DNA of 64,000 bases from Oxalobacteraceae bacterium CAVE-383 (GCA_004134995.1 REGP01000003.1:248001-312000), one strand, 5' to 3'. Numbered from the stretch's first letter, positions 28,725 through 38,714 are shown. Numbers and translations: made by a program. Notes: a model not told the origin generated them from the letters alone.

Positions 28725-29423
28725 TTAGACAGCCAGATGGCGTTTGATGTGATCGCCGTCCAGCTCGCTCTGATCGCCTGCAGCCACCACTTCGCCGCGC
28801 GACATCACAACAAAGGTATCGGCCAGTTCGCGTGCGAAATCGAAATATTGCTCGCACAGCAGGATGCCGATGTCGCCGCGCTGGCGCAGCAGATGGATGA
28901 CGCGGCCGATGTCTTTGATGATGGACGGCTGGATGCCTTCGGTCGGCTCGTCCAGGATGATCAGCTTCGGTTCGGCCAGCAAGGCGCGCGCGATCGCCAG
29001 TTGCTGCTGCTGGCCGCCGGAGAGGTCGCCGCCGCGCCGGTGCAGCATTTCCTTCAATACCGGAAACAGTTCGTAGACCTCGCCCTTGATGACGGCAGCC
29101 GCGCGCCCGGATTTGACCGCCATGCCCATCAGCAGGTTTTCCTCGACGGTGAGGCGGGCGAAAATTTCGCGGCCCTGCGGCACGTAGGCGATGCCGAGCG
29201 CGGCGCGCTGATAAGGCTTGAGCTTGTTGATGTTGCGGCCTTCCAGCATGACGTTGCCGCTGGCGGCGGGCAGCACGCCCATCAGGCATTTGAGCAGCGT
29301 GGTCTTGCCGACGCCGTTGCGGCCCAGCAGGCTCAGCACCTTGCCTTTTTGCACGTCCAGCGAAACGCCGCGCAGCGTATGCGCGGCGCCGTAGTATTGG
29401 TTCAGTTCGGTGACTTGCAGCAT
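28725..29423 (-). CDS. urtE: Urea ABC transporter ATP-binding protein UrtE
   Basis: One of two ATPases of the high-affinity urea importer (branched-chain amino-acid-type family). 232 residues. Walker A GRNGVGKTTLL (about 36), signature LSGGQQQQLAIA, Walker B LIILDEPTEGI and the switch His region LLCEQYFDF are intact. Substrate specificity for urea is inferred from the gene order urtABCDE next to urease. Confidence 0.95.
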   Translation of the reverse strand: MLQVTELNQYYGAAHTLRGVSLDVQKGKVLSLLGRNGVGKTTLLKCLMGVLPAASGNVMLEGRNINKLKPYQRAALGIAYVPQGREIFARLTVEENLLMGMAVKSGRAAAVIKGEVYELFPVLKEMLHRRGGDLSGGQQQQLAIARALLAEPKLIILDEPTEGIQPSIIKDIGRVIHLLRQRGDIGILLCEQYFDFARELADTFVVMSRGEVVAAGDQSELDGDHIKRHLAV

Positions 29424-29440
29424 GATGGATTCCGCCCGCT

Positions 29441-29475
29441 TTTGTTCGCTCTTGTTCGCTTCGTTCGCTTTGTTC
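29441..29475. repeat. Tandem repeat after the urtD stop codon
   Basis: Degenerate units of about 10 bp built on TTGTTCGCT (29442-29450, 29452-29460, then CGTTCGCT and TTGTTC) fill the spacer between urtD and urtE up to the urtD stop codon. Confidence 0.55.
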
Positions 29476-30326
<851 letters not shown>

Positions 30327-30330
<4 letters not shown>

Positions 30331-31484
30331 GCCGCATCCTTTCCAGAATTCTCTGCCGGCCCGGTTTTGACTTTGCGTTTCAGCTTGAGCACCAAGCCCA
30401 GGATGCCGTCGCGCATGAACAGCGTCACCAGCACGAACAGCAGCCCCAGCGCATACAGCCAGAGTTCGGGAAACGCCGCCGTGAACCAGCTCTTGAGGCC
30501 GTTGACCGCGAAGGCGCCGACGATCGGCCCCAGCAGCGTGCCGCGGCCGCCGACCGCGGCCCAGATCACCATTTCGATCGAATTGCCGGGCGACATTTCG
30601 GACGGATTGATGATGCCGACCTGCGGCACGTACAGCGCGCCGGCGATGCCGCACAGCACGGCCGACAGGGTCCACACGAACAGCTTGAACCACAGCGGGT
30701 TGTAGCCGATGAACATCAGGCGCGATTCCGAATCGCGCACGCCCTGCAGCACGCGGCCCAGCTTGGAGGTGACGATCCAGCGGCACAGCAGCAGCGCGCC
30801 CAGCAGCAACACCAATGTGATCAGATACAGCGCGGCCTTGGTCGACGGCGCCGAGACGGTATAGCCGAGGATGCGCTTGAAATCGGTGAAGCCGTTGTTG
30901 CCGCCGAAACCGGTATCGTTGCGGAAGAACAGCAGCATGAAGGCAAAGGTCATGGCCTGCGTGATGATCGAAAAATACACGCCCTTGATGCGCGAGCGGA
31001 ATGCGAAGTAGCCGAACACGAACGCCAGCACGCCGGGCACCAGCACCACCAGCGCCATGCACCACCAGAAATGCTCGGTCAGCGACCAGTACCATGGATA
31101 GGTTTTCCAGTCGAGGAAGACCATGAAGTCGGGCAGGTTGCTTTGGTATACGCCGTCGCGCCCGATGGCGCGCATCAGGTACATGCCGTGCGCATAGCCG
31201 CCCAGCGCGAAGAACACGCCATGGCCCAGCGACAGGATGCCGGTATAGCCCCACACCAGATCGAGCGCCATCGCGGCCATCGCGTAGCACATGAATTTGC
31301 CGACCAGGCCGACGGTATAGTTGGAGACGTGCAGCGCGCTGCCGTCGGGAAAGCACAGATTGAGGATCGGCAGCAGCGCCAGCACCACGGTGCAGACCAC
31401 GATGCCGGTCCAGGCCGGACGCGAAAACAGGGGATCGCGCGCAGGTGAAGCGTGGGGTGCGGGGATTTTGGTGGAATCGTTCAT
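30327..31484 (-). CDS. urtC: Urea ABC transporter permease UrtC
   Basis: Inner-membrane permease (LivM-like), 385 residues with about ten hydrophobic segments. Family features include ALDLVWGYTGILSLGHGVFF near residue 70 and AAVGGRGTLLGPIVGAF near residue 310, the coupling loop that docks on the ATPases. It overlaps urtB and urtD by 4 nt each, so translation of the three is coupled. Confidence 0.95.
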
Positions 31485-33088
31485 TCGACGCTCCTGCCTT
31501 TGAGTGCGAACAGGCCTTGCGGGCGCTTTTGGATAAACATGATGATGAACACCAGGATGGCGATCTTGGCCAGCACCGCGCCGGCCATCGGCTCCAGGAA
31601 TTTATTGACTTCGCCCAGGCCGACCGCGGCGATCACGGTGCCGGCCAGCTGGCCGACGCCGCCCAGCACCACCACCATGAACGAATCCACGATATAGCTC
31701 TGGCCCAGGTCGGGGCCGACGTTGCCGAGCTGCGACAGCGCCACGCCGCCGAGGCCGGCGATGCCGCAGCCGAGGCCGAAGGTCATCATGTCGATCTTGC
31801 CGGTGGATACGCCCACGCAGGAGGCCATGCGCCGGTTCTGCGTGACCGCGCGCACGAACAGGCCGAGGCGGGTCTTGTTCAGGATCAGCCAGACCGCCAG
31901 CACCACGAACAGCGCAAAGAAGATGATGACGATGCGGTTGTACGACAGCACCAGCGAGCCCAGCACCGTGACGCCGCCCGACATCCAGCCCGGATTGGCG
32001 ACTTCCACGTTCTGCGCGCCGAAGATGCTGCGCACGGTCTGCATCAGCATCAGGCTGATGCCCCAGGTGCAGAGCAGGGTTTCCAGCGGCCGGCCGTAGA
32101 GCCAGCGGATCACCAGCCGCTCCAGCGCGATGCCGACCGCGGCGGCGACGATGAAGGCAGCCGGCAGCGCGACGACCAGGTAGGCGTCGATGGCGCCCGG
32201 GAACCATGCGCGGAAGATGCTCTGGCAGACGTAGGTGGTATAGGCGCCGATCATCAGCAGTTCGCCGTGCGCCATGTTGATGATGCCCATCAGGCCGAAG
32301 GTAATGGCCAGGCCCAGCGCGGCCAGCAGCAGCACGCTGCCCAGCGAGATGCCGTAGAACAGCTTGCCGGCGAAGTCGGCGATGGCGATATGGCGGTCCA
32401 GCGCCGCCAGCGTGCGCACGGCTTCCTGGCGCACGCCTTCATCGGGTTCGGCATAGCTGCCGTCGGGATTCTTTTGCAGCATCTGCTGCAGGGCGGGGCG
32501 CAGGCCGGCGTTGGTGCTGTCGGCCAGGGTCTTGACCGCGGCGCGGCGCGCGGCGGGATCGGCGGCCAGCAGATTGGCGGTGGCGATGGCCTGCTGCAGC
32601 GACGCGCGGATGGCCGGGTCTTGTTCCTTTTCGAGCGCCTTGGCAATCAGCGGGACTTGCGCCGGATTGGCGTCTTTGAGCAGATCGGTGGCGGCGGCGG
32701 CGCGCGCATCGCGATCGGGGGAAAACAGTTTGAGTCCGGACAAGGCGCCTTCGACGGCGGCGCGCAGCCGGTTGTTCATGGTGATGCCGTCGGCGTCGCC
32801 GGGCGTGGGCGTGACGGGCTGGCCGGCGACCGGGTCGTAGGCCTTGTCGTCTTCGATGATCAGCACGTCGCCGTTGGGGCGCACGTACAAGTTTTCCGCG
32901 TTCAATGCGTTCAGGACTTTTATCGCATCGTCGTTGACCAGCGCGGCGATCTTGTTGACGGCGTCGATGCGCGCATCGGGATCGTCGCCGCCGAGCGGCT
33001 TGATCAGCGCCGGATCGATCGCGGCCTGGGCGGCCAGCGCCAGCGTCAGGCAGCAGATGGCGAACCAGAAACGTAGCAAGAGTTTCAT
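31481..33088 (-). CDS. urtB: Urea ABC transporter permease UrtB
   Basis: Inner-membrane permease (LivH-like) with the long N-terminal extension of the UrtB family. 535 residues: signal-like segment (LLLRFWFAICCLTLALAAQA), a periplasmic helical repeat region (about 25-235), then the membrane domain with GLMGIINMAHGELLMIGAY (about 265) and VVLGGVGQLAGTVIAA (about 475). Spacing to urtA is 144 bases and contains a hairpin and a 12-bp tandem repeat. Confidence 0.95.
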   Translation of the reverse strand: MKLLLRFWFAICCLTLALAAQAAIDPALIKPLGGDDPDARIDAVNKIAALVNDDAIKVLNALNAENLYVRPNGDVLIIEDDKAYDPVAGQPVTPTPGDADGITMNNRLRAAVEGALSGLKLFSPDRDARAAAATDLLKDANPAQVPLIAKALEKEQDPAIRASLQQAIATANLLAADPAARRAAVKTLADSTNAGLRPALQQMLQKNPDGSYAEPDEGVRQEAVRTLAALDRHIAIADFAGKLFYGISLGSVLLLAALGLAITFGLMGIINMAHGELLMIGAYTTYVCQSIFRAWFPGAIDAYLVVALPAAFIVAAAVGIALERLVIRWLYGRPLETLLCTWGISLMLMQTVRSIFGAQNVEVANPGWMSGGVTVLGSLVLSYNRIVIIFFALFVVLAVWLILNKTRLGLFVRAVTQNRRMASCVGVSTGKIDMMTFGLGCGIAGLGGVALSQLGNVGPDLGQSYIVDSFMVVVLGGVGQLAGTVIAAVGLGEVNKFLEPMAGAVLAKIAILVFIIMFIQKRPQGLFALKGRSVE

Positions 33089-33130
33089 GAGAATTCTTCT
33101 TGTCGGGATGCTTTTGCCGTTCGGCCGGAA

Positions 33131-33162
33131 ATCCTTCGATACGCTATGTGGTATCGAAGGAT
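33131..33162. repeat. Perfect 12-bp-arm hairpin in the urtA-urtB spacer
   Basis: ATCCTTCGATAC (33131-33142), an 8-nt loop, then GTATCGAAGGAT (33151-33162). The first 15 bases (to GCT) recur at 38715-38729 upstream of proA. It could stabilise the 3' end of urtA mRNA and so raise binding-protein yield over the permeases; this is inference. Confidence 0.8.
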
Positions 33163-33187
33163 GCGGCGCTACGGGCTTGCCGGGGTT

Positions 33188-33247
33188 CAGCTTCTGTTGC
33201 AGCTTCTGCTTCGGCTTCCGTTTCAGCTTCTATTACAGCTTCTGCTT
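33188..33247. repeat. Five 12-bp tandem units spanning the end of urtA
   Basis: Plus-strand units CAGCTTCTGTTG, CAGCTTCTGCTT, CGGCTTCCGTTT, CAGCTTCTATTA and CAGCTTCTGCTT at exact 12-base spacing. The last unit encodes the urtA C-terminal residues KQKL, and the next carries the stop codon. Confidence 0.85.
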
Positions 33248-34486
33248 GCCTTCGTTGCCCGGAATATATGGGCTCCAGGGCTGGGCGCGGATGGTGGTCT
33301 TGGTCTTGTTGACCACATTGAACTGGCCGTCGGCGCGGATTTCGCCGATCATCACCGGCTTGTGCAGATGGTGGTTGGTGGCGTCCATTTCGAGTTCATA
33401 GCCGGACGGCGCCTTGAACTTCTGGCCCGACATCGCTGCGATCACTTTGTCGGTATCGGTCGATTTGGCTTTTTCGACGGCCTGTTTCCACATGTGGATG
33501 CCGACATAGGTGGCTTCCATCGGATCGTTGGTCACGACGGTATCGGCGTTCGGCAGTTTCTGGGCCTTGGCGTAGGCTTTCCATTGCTTGATGAAGGCGG
33601 CGTTGGTCGGATTCTTGATCGATTCGAAGTAGTTCCAGGCGGCCAGGTTGCCGACCAGCGGCTTGGTGTCGACACCGCGCAATTCTTCTTCGCCGACCGA
33701 GAAGGCCACTACCGGCACGTCGGTGGCTTTCAGGCCGGCATTGCCGAGTTCCTTGTAGAACGGGACGTTGGAGTCGCCATTGATGGTGGATACCACGGCG
33801 GTTTTGCCGCCGGCCGAGAATTTCTTGATGTTGGCGACGATGGTCTGGTAGTCGGAGTGGCCGAACGGTGTGTAGACCTCGTCGATATCGGTATCCTTGA
33901 CGCCCTTGCTGTGCAGGAAGGCGCGCAGGATTTTGTTGGTGGTGCGCGGGTAGACGTAATCGGTGCCGAGCAGGACGAAGCGCTTGGCGCCGCCGCCTTC
34001 TTTGGACATCAGGTATTCAACCGCGGGAATCGCTTGCTGGTTCGGTGCGGCGCCGGTGTAGAACACGTTCTTTTCCAGTTCTTCGCCTTCATATTGCACG
34101 GGATAGAACAGCAGGCTGTTGAGTTCCTTGAAGACCGGCAATACCGATTTGCGGGAAACCGAGGTCCAGCAGCCGAAGACGACGGCGACCTTGTCCTGGG
34201 AGATCAGTTGGCGCGCCTTTTCGGCGAACAGCGGCCAGTTGGAGGCGGGGTCGACCACGACGGGTTCCAGTTGTTTGCCCATGACGCCGCCGGAGGCATT
34301 GATTTCGGCGATGGTCATCAGCGCGACGTCCTTGAGCGATGTTTCGGAGATGGCCATGGTGCCGGAGAGGGAGTGCAGGATGCCGACCTTGATGGTGTCG
34401 GCGGCGAAGGCGGCCGGCAGCCAGGATGAAGCTGCAAGTGCGAACGCGCCGAGTGCTGTTGCTTTTAGAAGTGTGCGACGTGACAT
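33233..34486 (-). CDS. urtA: Urea ABC transporter substrate-binding protein UrtA
   Basis: Periplasmic urea-binding protein (HAAT family), 417 residues. The N-terminus MSRRTLLKATALGAFALAA with a cleavage site after PAAFA has the SRR-x-L-x-K look of a Tat signal. The mature part starts with DTIKVGILHSLSGTMAISE and contains the UrtA-typical VFGCWTSVSRKSVLP and FYPVQYEGEE. It is the first gene of the urt-ure operon, with a sigma-54 promoter about 50 bases upstream. The very C-terminus lies in a 12-bp tandem repeat. Confidence 0.96.
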   Translation of the reverse strand: MSRRTLLKATALGAFALAASSWLPAAFAADTIKVGILHSLSGTMAISETSLKDVALMTIAEINASGGVMGKQLEPVVVDPASNWPLFAEKARQLISQDKVAVVFGCWTSVSRKSVLPVFKELNSLLFYPVQYEGEELEKNVFYTGAAPNQQAIPAVEYLMSKEGGGAKRFVLLGTDYVYPRTTNKILRAFLHSKGVKDTDIDEVYTPFGHSDYQTIVANIKKFSAGGKTAVVSTINGDSNVPFYKELGNAGLKATDVPVVAFSVGEEELRGVDTKPLVGNLAAWNYFESIKNPTNAAFIKQWKAYAKAQKLPNADTVVTNDPMEATYVGIHMWKQAVEKAKSTDTDKVIAAMSGQKFKAPSGYELEMDATNHHLHKPVMIGEIRADGQFNVVNKTKTTIRAQPWSPYIPGNEGKQKL

Positions 34487-34537
34487 GTGAGGCTCCTACA
34501 GTGAATGAATGGGAGTAATCGAATGCTCCACATGTTC

Positions 34538-34553
34538 AGCAATATGCATGCCA
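34538..34553 (-). promoter_or_regulatory. Sigma-54 promoter of the urt-ure operon
   Basis: On the minus strand TGGCATGCATATTGCT matches the -24/-12 consensus (TGGCACG-N4-TTGCW) at every key base except C6, with the correct GG to GC spacing. Transcription would start near 34527, giving a 40-nt leader before urtA. Expression should need RpoN and an activator, most likely NtrC. Confidence 0.8.
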
Positions 34554-34672
34554 ATGGTCGACAAAATTATTGCTGCACTGTTTTGAGGCTACGTGTTTGT
34601 GCGGATGTTTTTGCTGTGTTTTTGTGCATTATTTGGCGTTTTGCGGTGCGGTGTTGGCGGATTTTGCGGTGA

Positions 34673-34689
34673 TGCACCGTTTTGATACG
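34673..34689. promoter_or_regulatory. Possible NtrC-type enhancer site
   Basis: TGCACCGTTTTGATACG has one good half-site of the TGCACC-N5-GGTGCA consensus and a poor second half. It is about 145 bases upstream of the predicted urtA transcription start, a normal enhancer distance. Apart from this, the promoter and hairpin element 4, the gene-free stretch 34487-34917 shows only a T-rich tract at 34861-34917. Confidence 0.3.
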
Positions 34690-34721
34690 TGGACGGAAGG
34701 TTGCTTATACCGTTCCGTTAA

Positions 34722-34842
34722 GGCGTCGTCAGGCGCGGCGCAAAGGGGTGTTGTACTCCGTTCGTGTCCTCCGCCGGCCTGCGGCCGTCTCCCCCTTTAC
34801 CTCACTGCGCACAACGCCCCTTTGCGCCGCGCCCGCCACGCC
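34722..34842. repeat. Long-stem hairpin element, copy 4
   Basis: Arms 34722-34754 and 34811-34842; the inner 23 bp pair well (GGCGCGGCGCAAAGGGG plus GTTGT side), the outer 10 are interrupted. The core 34755-34810 begins ACTCCG, where the other copies have ACTTCG or ACTGCG. It lies between the 3' end of the rlmL-like gene and the urtA promoter, so it may insulate the nitrogen operon from readthrough. Confidence 0.88.
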
Positions 34843-34917
34843 ATAACTGCGCCGTCGGTTTTTAATACCGTTTGGCTGTTTTTTTTTGCTCTTTTTTTGC
34901 TCTTTTTTGCGCTTTTC

Positions 34918-36180
34918 TTAGTCTTCCTGGCGCGGCTGCGCGGCGGGGCGGCGGTTGAAGCCGGCGACCATGTCGAAGCGGAACAGGCGGCATTCAAGGG
35001 CGCCGTTGAAGAACGGGGTTTTCCTGGCTTCTTTCAGGCGCAGCAGCTTGGGCAGGGTCAGGTCGGCGGAGAACAGGAATACGCTCCAGCCGGCGAAGCG
35101 CTGCTTCAGGGTGGTGCCGAAAGCGCTGAAGAACGCGGTGAAGATTTCGTCGGTCGGCATGGCGCTGTCGCCGCGCACGCCGATGCGTTCGCCGTAGGGC
35201 GGATTGGTCAGCATGATCGGCGTCGGGCCGTCGGGAGCGGCTTCGGCCGGCGGCTTGACTTCCTGCGCTTCGATTTGCTTGAGGGGAATATCGAAGGTAA
35301 TGCCGGCGCTGCGCAGGTTGTGGCGTGTGATGGCTACCATGTCGCCCGAGATGTCGCTGCCGAAGATGGTCGGGTGATCCGGCAGCTGCGCCGGCTTGAC
35401 GGCGTCCTTGACGGCTTGCCACTCGGCCGGATTGAAGTCGTGGAATTTTTCGAAGCCGAAGCGGCGCTTGGCGCCCGGCGGAATGCCGGCCAGGATCTGC
35501 GCGGCCTCGGCCAGGATGGTGCCGGAGCCGCACATCGGGTCGAACAGGATGGTGCCGGGCTTCCAGCCGGAGGTGCGCAGCAGGCCGGCGGCCAGGTTTT
35601 CGCGCAGCGGCGCTTCGCCGGTTTCGTCGCGCCAGCCGCGCTTGAACAGCGCTTCGCCGGAGGTGTCCAGGTACAGGGTGAAATTGTGCGCGTCGAGGAA
35701 GCCGACGATGCGCATGTCGGGCTGGCCGGTGTCGACCGAGGGCCGTTCGTTGAATTGATCGCGGAAGCGGTCGCAGATGGCGTCCTTGATTTTCAGGGTG
35801 GTGAATTCCAGGCTGCGCAGCGGCGATTTGATGGCGGTGACGTCGACGCGGATGGTGTGCGAGACGTGGAACCAGCTTTCCCATTCCTGGGCCAGGGCCA
35901 GGTCGTAGATGTCGTTTTCGTTCTTGTATGAGGCATGCGCCAGGCGCAGCAGCACGCGGCTGGCGATGCGGGAGTGCAGGTTGATGCGATAGGCGTCGGT
36001 CAGCGGGCCGGAGCAGTGTACGCCGCCGGGGACCTGATTGTGGACTTTCAGGGTGACGGCGCCGGGAGCGGCCTGCCGGGCGATTTCATTGAGTTCCTCT
36101 GCCAGCGCGATTTCAAGGCCGCGCGGGCAGGGGCAGAAATAGGAATGGTTTTTTGTTGCCGGTGTGGTTGGCGTTGACAT
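34918..36180 (-). CDS. rlmL: THUMP-domain class I SAM-dependent 23S rRNA methyltransferase (RlmL-like)
   Basis: 420 residues. An N-terminal THUMP domain (about 10-165; FCPCPRGLEIALAEEL) is followed by a Rossmann methyltransferase domain with FDPMCGSGTILAEAA (about 225), FGSDISGDMV and the catalytic LTNPPYGERIG (about 310). It corresponds to the N-terminal RlmL half of the fused E. coli RlmKL, which makes m2G2445; the RlmK half is absent, as in many betaproteobacteria. Just past the stop, a different frame encodes a Lys-rich stretch (see findings), so the 3' end may have been altered by a frameshift. The exact modified base is inferred from the family. Confidence 0.88.
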   Translation of the reverse strand: MSTPTTPATKNHSYFCPCPRGLEIALAEELNEIARQAAPGAVTLKVHNQVPGGVHCSGPLTDAYRINLHSRIASRVLLRLAHASYKNENDIYDLALAQEWESWFHVSHTIRVDVTAIKSPLRSLEFTTLKIKDAICDRFRDQFNERPSVDTGQPDMRIVGFLDAHNFTLYLDTSGEALFKRGWRDETGEAPLRENLAAGLLRTSGWKPGTILFDPMCGSGTILAEAAQILAGIPPGAKRRFGFEKFHDFNPAEWQAVKDAVKPAQLPDHPTIFGSDISGDMVAITRHNLRSAGITFDIPLKQIEAQEVKPPAEAAPDGPTPIMLTNPPYGERIGVRGDSAMPTDEIFTAFFSAFGTTLKQRFAGWSVFLFSADLTLPKLLRLKEARKTPFFNGALECRLFRFDMVAGFNRRPAAQPRQED

Positions 36181-36268
36181 CTGGGGGACCCTTTATCCGT
36201 TGAGTGATGGTTGCCTGCCTCATGCAGGCTGCCGTTTGCTTGGTGCTTGATATTGCTTGATGCTTTTA

Positions 36269-36303
36269 TTGCTGATTGCTGATTACCGATTACCGATTGC
36301 CTG
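36269..36303. repeat. Five 7-bp tandem units upstream of the rlmL-like gene
   Basis: TTGCTGA, TTGCTGA, TTACCGA, TTACCGA, TTGCCTG at exact 7-base spacing, in the spacer between the DsbA-like gene and the rlmL-like gene. GCTTGAT repeats just before it (36244-36260) extend the same kind of sequence. Confidence 0.75.
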
Positions 36304-36315
36304 TTGCTTCTTTCT

Positions 36316-36918
36316 TTACGCCGCGAACGCCCGTTCGACAAAATCCAGCCGGTCCTGGCCCCAGTACGGTTCGCCGTCGACCACGTACCATGGCGCGCCG
36401 AAGATGTTGGCGGCCATCGCTTCGTCGGTAAAGCGGTCGAACTCGGCCTGGACGCTGGCGGTCTCGGACGATTTCAGGAGGTTCTTGCCGTCATGTCCCA
36501 ATTCCACCGCCAGCGCGCGCAGGGTGTCGGGGTCGGCGATGTTGCGCTCTTCGGCCCAGACCGCGCGCATGACGGCGCCGGCCAATGCCAGTGCGGCTTC
36601 GGTGCCCAGCGCCAGTTGCGTGGCGATGATCAGCTTGGAGGCCGCATCGCTTTGCACCGGGAAGAAGGTCGGCTGCAGGTTCATCGGCAATTGCCGGAAC
36701 TCGCTCCAGCGCTGCAGCTCTTTCAGGCGATAGGCCTGGCGCTGCGGCGCGCGCTTGGCCAGCGGCAGGCCGCCGGAAACGCCGAAGACCTTGCTCAGGT
36801 CGAAGGGCTTGATCGCAAGCTGCACATCATGCTTTTTGGCCAGCGCCACCAGGTGGGTATGTCCAAGATAGGAAAACGGGGAATGCGGCGACACGTAGTA
36901 TTCACATAGCTTGCTCAT
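36316..36918 (-). CDS. 2-hydroxychromene-2-carboxylate isomerase family protein (DsbA-like fold)
   Basis: 200 residues of the thioredoxin-fold family that includes NahD and kappa-class glutathione transferases. It starts MSKLCEYYVSPHSPFSYLGH; the glutathione-activating Ser is in SPFSYLG, and the C-terminal cis-Pro region NIFGAPWYVVDGEPYWGQDRL is typical. In naphthalene catabolism this isomerase uses glutathione, but no aromatic-degradation genes are nearby, so the substrate here is unknown. It lies between hemJ and the rlmL-like gene in one direction. Confidence 0.88.
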   Translation of the reverse strand: MSKLCEYYVSPHSPFSYLGHTHLVALAKKHDVQLAIKPFDLSKVFGVSGGLPLAKRAPQRQAYRLKELQRWSEFRQLPMNLQPTFFPVQSDAASKLIIATQLALGTEAALALAGAVMRAVWAEERNIADPDTLRALAVELGHDGKNLLKSSETASVQAEFDRFTDEAMAANIFGAPWYVVDGEPYWGQDRLDFVERAFAA

Positions 36919-36942
36919 GCAACAGCCTCGCAGTTGTTAGTC

Positions 36943-36966
36943 GGTCTATCGGTCTATGGGTCTATC
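36943..36966. repeat. Three 8-bp tandem units between hemJ and the DsbA-like gene
   Basis: GGTCTATC, GGTCTATG, GGTCTATC in direct succession, in the 59-base spacer between the hemJ stop and the next start codon. Confidence 0.7.
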
Positions 36967-36977
36967 GTTAAAATCGG

Positions 36978-37403
36978 TCAGAAAGGTTTGACGACAACCA
37001 GGATCACGATCGCCAGCAGCAGCAGCACCGGCACTTCGTTGAACCAGCGCAGCCATTTGGCGCTGCGCCTGTTTTCGCCCAGCTCGAATTTGCGCAGCAG
37101 CGAACCGCAGGCATGCTGGTAGCCGATCACCAGCACCACCAGCGCCAGCTTCGCATGCAGCCAGCCGTTGCCGGGGCCGCTCATGCCGATGCCGGACACC
37201 AGCAGCAGCCACACGCCCAACAGCACCGCGGGAATCGACAGCATGGTGGTGAAGCGGTATAGCCGGCGCGCCATGCCGAGCAGGCGCGAGACGGCGACGG
37301 TATCGGTTTCCTCGGCCAGGTTGACCAGGATGCGCGGCAGGTAGAGCAGGCCGGCGAACCAGGAGGCGATGAAGACGATGTGCAGCGATTTGATCCAAAG
37401 CAT
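36978..37403 (-). CDS. hemJ: Protoporphyrinogen IX oxidase HemJ (CopD-like membrane protein)
   Basis: Inner-membrane enzyme that oxidises protoporphyrinogen IX in haem synthesis. 141 residues with four hydrophobic segments. MLWIKSLHIVFIASWFAGLLYLPR contains the conserved His8 and the WFAG-x-LYLPR signature; GNGWLHAKLALVV holds the conserved Lys. The window also carries hemA and hemH elsewhere, so these haem genes are dispersed and not in one operon. Confidence 0.92.
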   Translation of the reverse strand: MLWIKSLHIVFIASWFAGLLYLPRILVNLAEETDTVAVSRLLGMARRLYRFTTMLSIPAVLLGVWLLLVSGIGMSGPGNGWLHAKLALVVLVIGYQHACGSLLRKFELGENRRSAKWLRWFNEVPVLLLLAIVILVVVKPF

Positions 37404-37434
37404 TGTGGATTCCCTTATGACTTTTTAATATTTT

Positions 37435-38700
37435 TTATTGACGTACCTGGCCTTGGCCCAGTACGACGTATTTCTGCGAGGTCAACCCTTCCAGCCCGAC
37501 CGGGCCGCGCGCGTGCAGCTTGTCGTTGGAGATGCCGATTTCGGCGCCCAGGCCGAATTCGAAGCCGTCCGCGAAGCGGGTCGATGCATTCACCATGACG
37601 GAGGCCGAATCGACTTCGCGCAGGAAACGCATGGCGCGGGTGTAGTCTTCGGTGACGATGGCGTCGGTGTGCTGCGAGGAATAGCGGTTGATGTGCTCGA
37701 TGGCCTGGTCGACATCGTCGACCACCCGCACCGACAGGATCGGCGCCAGGTATTCGGTGGACCAGTCTTCCTCGGCCGCGGCCTTCAATTGCGGATAGCC
37801 GGCCAGGATGCGGCGGCTTTCCTCGTCGCCGCGCAGTTCGACCTGCTCGGCCTGGTACTTCTCGGCCAGCAGCGGCAGGATGGCGGCGGCGATGCCGCGC
37901 GCCACCAGCAGCGTTTCCATGGTGTTGCAGGTGCCGTAGCGGTGGCATTTGGCGTTGAAGGCGACGTCCAGCGCTTTCTGCGTATCGGCCTTGTCGTCGA
38001 TGTAGACGTGGCAGATGCCGTCCAGGTGCTTGATCATCGGCACCTTGGAATCCTGCATCAGGCGCGCGATCAGGCCCTTGCCGCCGCGCGGCACGATGAC
38101 GTCGATGTATTCGGGCATGGTGATCATGGCGCCGACGGCGGCGCGGTCGGTGGTGTCGACCACCTGCACCGCGTCCTGCGGCAGGCCGGCGCCCTCCAGG
38201 CCCTGCTTGACCAGTTTGGCCAGCGCCTGATTGCAATGCAGCGCTTCGGAGCCGCCGCGCAGGATGGCCGCGTTGCCGCTCTTGATGCACAGGCCGGCGG
38301 CGTCGACGGTGACGTTGGGCCGCGCTTCGTAGATGATGCCGATGACGCCCAGCGGCACCCGCATCTGGCCGACCTGGATGCCGGTCGGGCGGTATTTCAT
38401 GTTGCTGATTTCGCCGATCGGATCGGCCAGCGCGACGATCTGTTCCAGACCCTCGGCCATGGTGGCGATGGCTTTGTCGGACAGCGTAAGGCGGTCCAGC
38501 ATGGCGGCGTCGAGTCCGGCCGCGCGGGCGGCGTCCAGGTCCTGTTTGTTGGCGGCGCGCAGGGCGTCGGCCTCGCGCCGGATGGCCGCGGCGATCAGCG
38601 TCAGCGCGCGGTTCTTGGCGGCGGTGTCGGCCTTGGCCATCGCGCGCGAAGCGGTGCGGGCGCGCTGGCCGATTTCTGTCATGTATTGCTGGATGTCCAT
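37435..38700 (-). CDS. proA: Gamma-glutamyl phosphate reductase
   Basis: Second step of proline synthesis: NADPH reduction of gamma-glutamyl phosphate to glutamate semialdehyde. 421 residues, aldehyde-dehydrogenase fold, with [17 protein letters not shown] (about 118), [14 protein letters not shown] (about 145) and the catalytic Cys in [15 protein letters not shown] (about 260). The start at 38700 is followed upstream by a partial copy of the ATCCTTCGATAC repeat and hairpin element 5, so it probably has its own promoter separate from holA. Confidence 0.96.
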   Translation of the reverse strand: MDIQQYMTEIGQRARTASRAMAKADTAAKNRALTLIAAAIRREADALRAANKQDLDAARAAGLDAAMLDRLTLSDKAIATMAEGLEQIVALADPIGEISNMKYRPTGIQVGQMRVPLGVIGIIYEARPNVTVDAAGLCIKSGNAAILRGGSEALHCNQALAKLVKQGLEGAGLPQDAVQVVDTTDRAAVGAMITMPEYIDVIVPRGGKGLIARLMQDSKVPMIKHLDGICHVYIDDKADTQKALDVAFNAKCHRYGTCNTMETLLVARGIAAAILPLLAEKYQAEQVELRGDEESRRILAGYPQLKAAAEEDWSTEYLAPILSVRVVDDVDQAIEHINRYSSQHTDAIVTEDYTRAMRFLREVDSASVMVNASTRFADGFEFGLGAEIGISNDKLHARGPVGLEGLTSQKYVVLGQGQVRQ

Positions 38701-38714
38701 AATTTATCTCTGAT

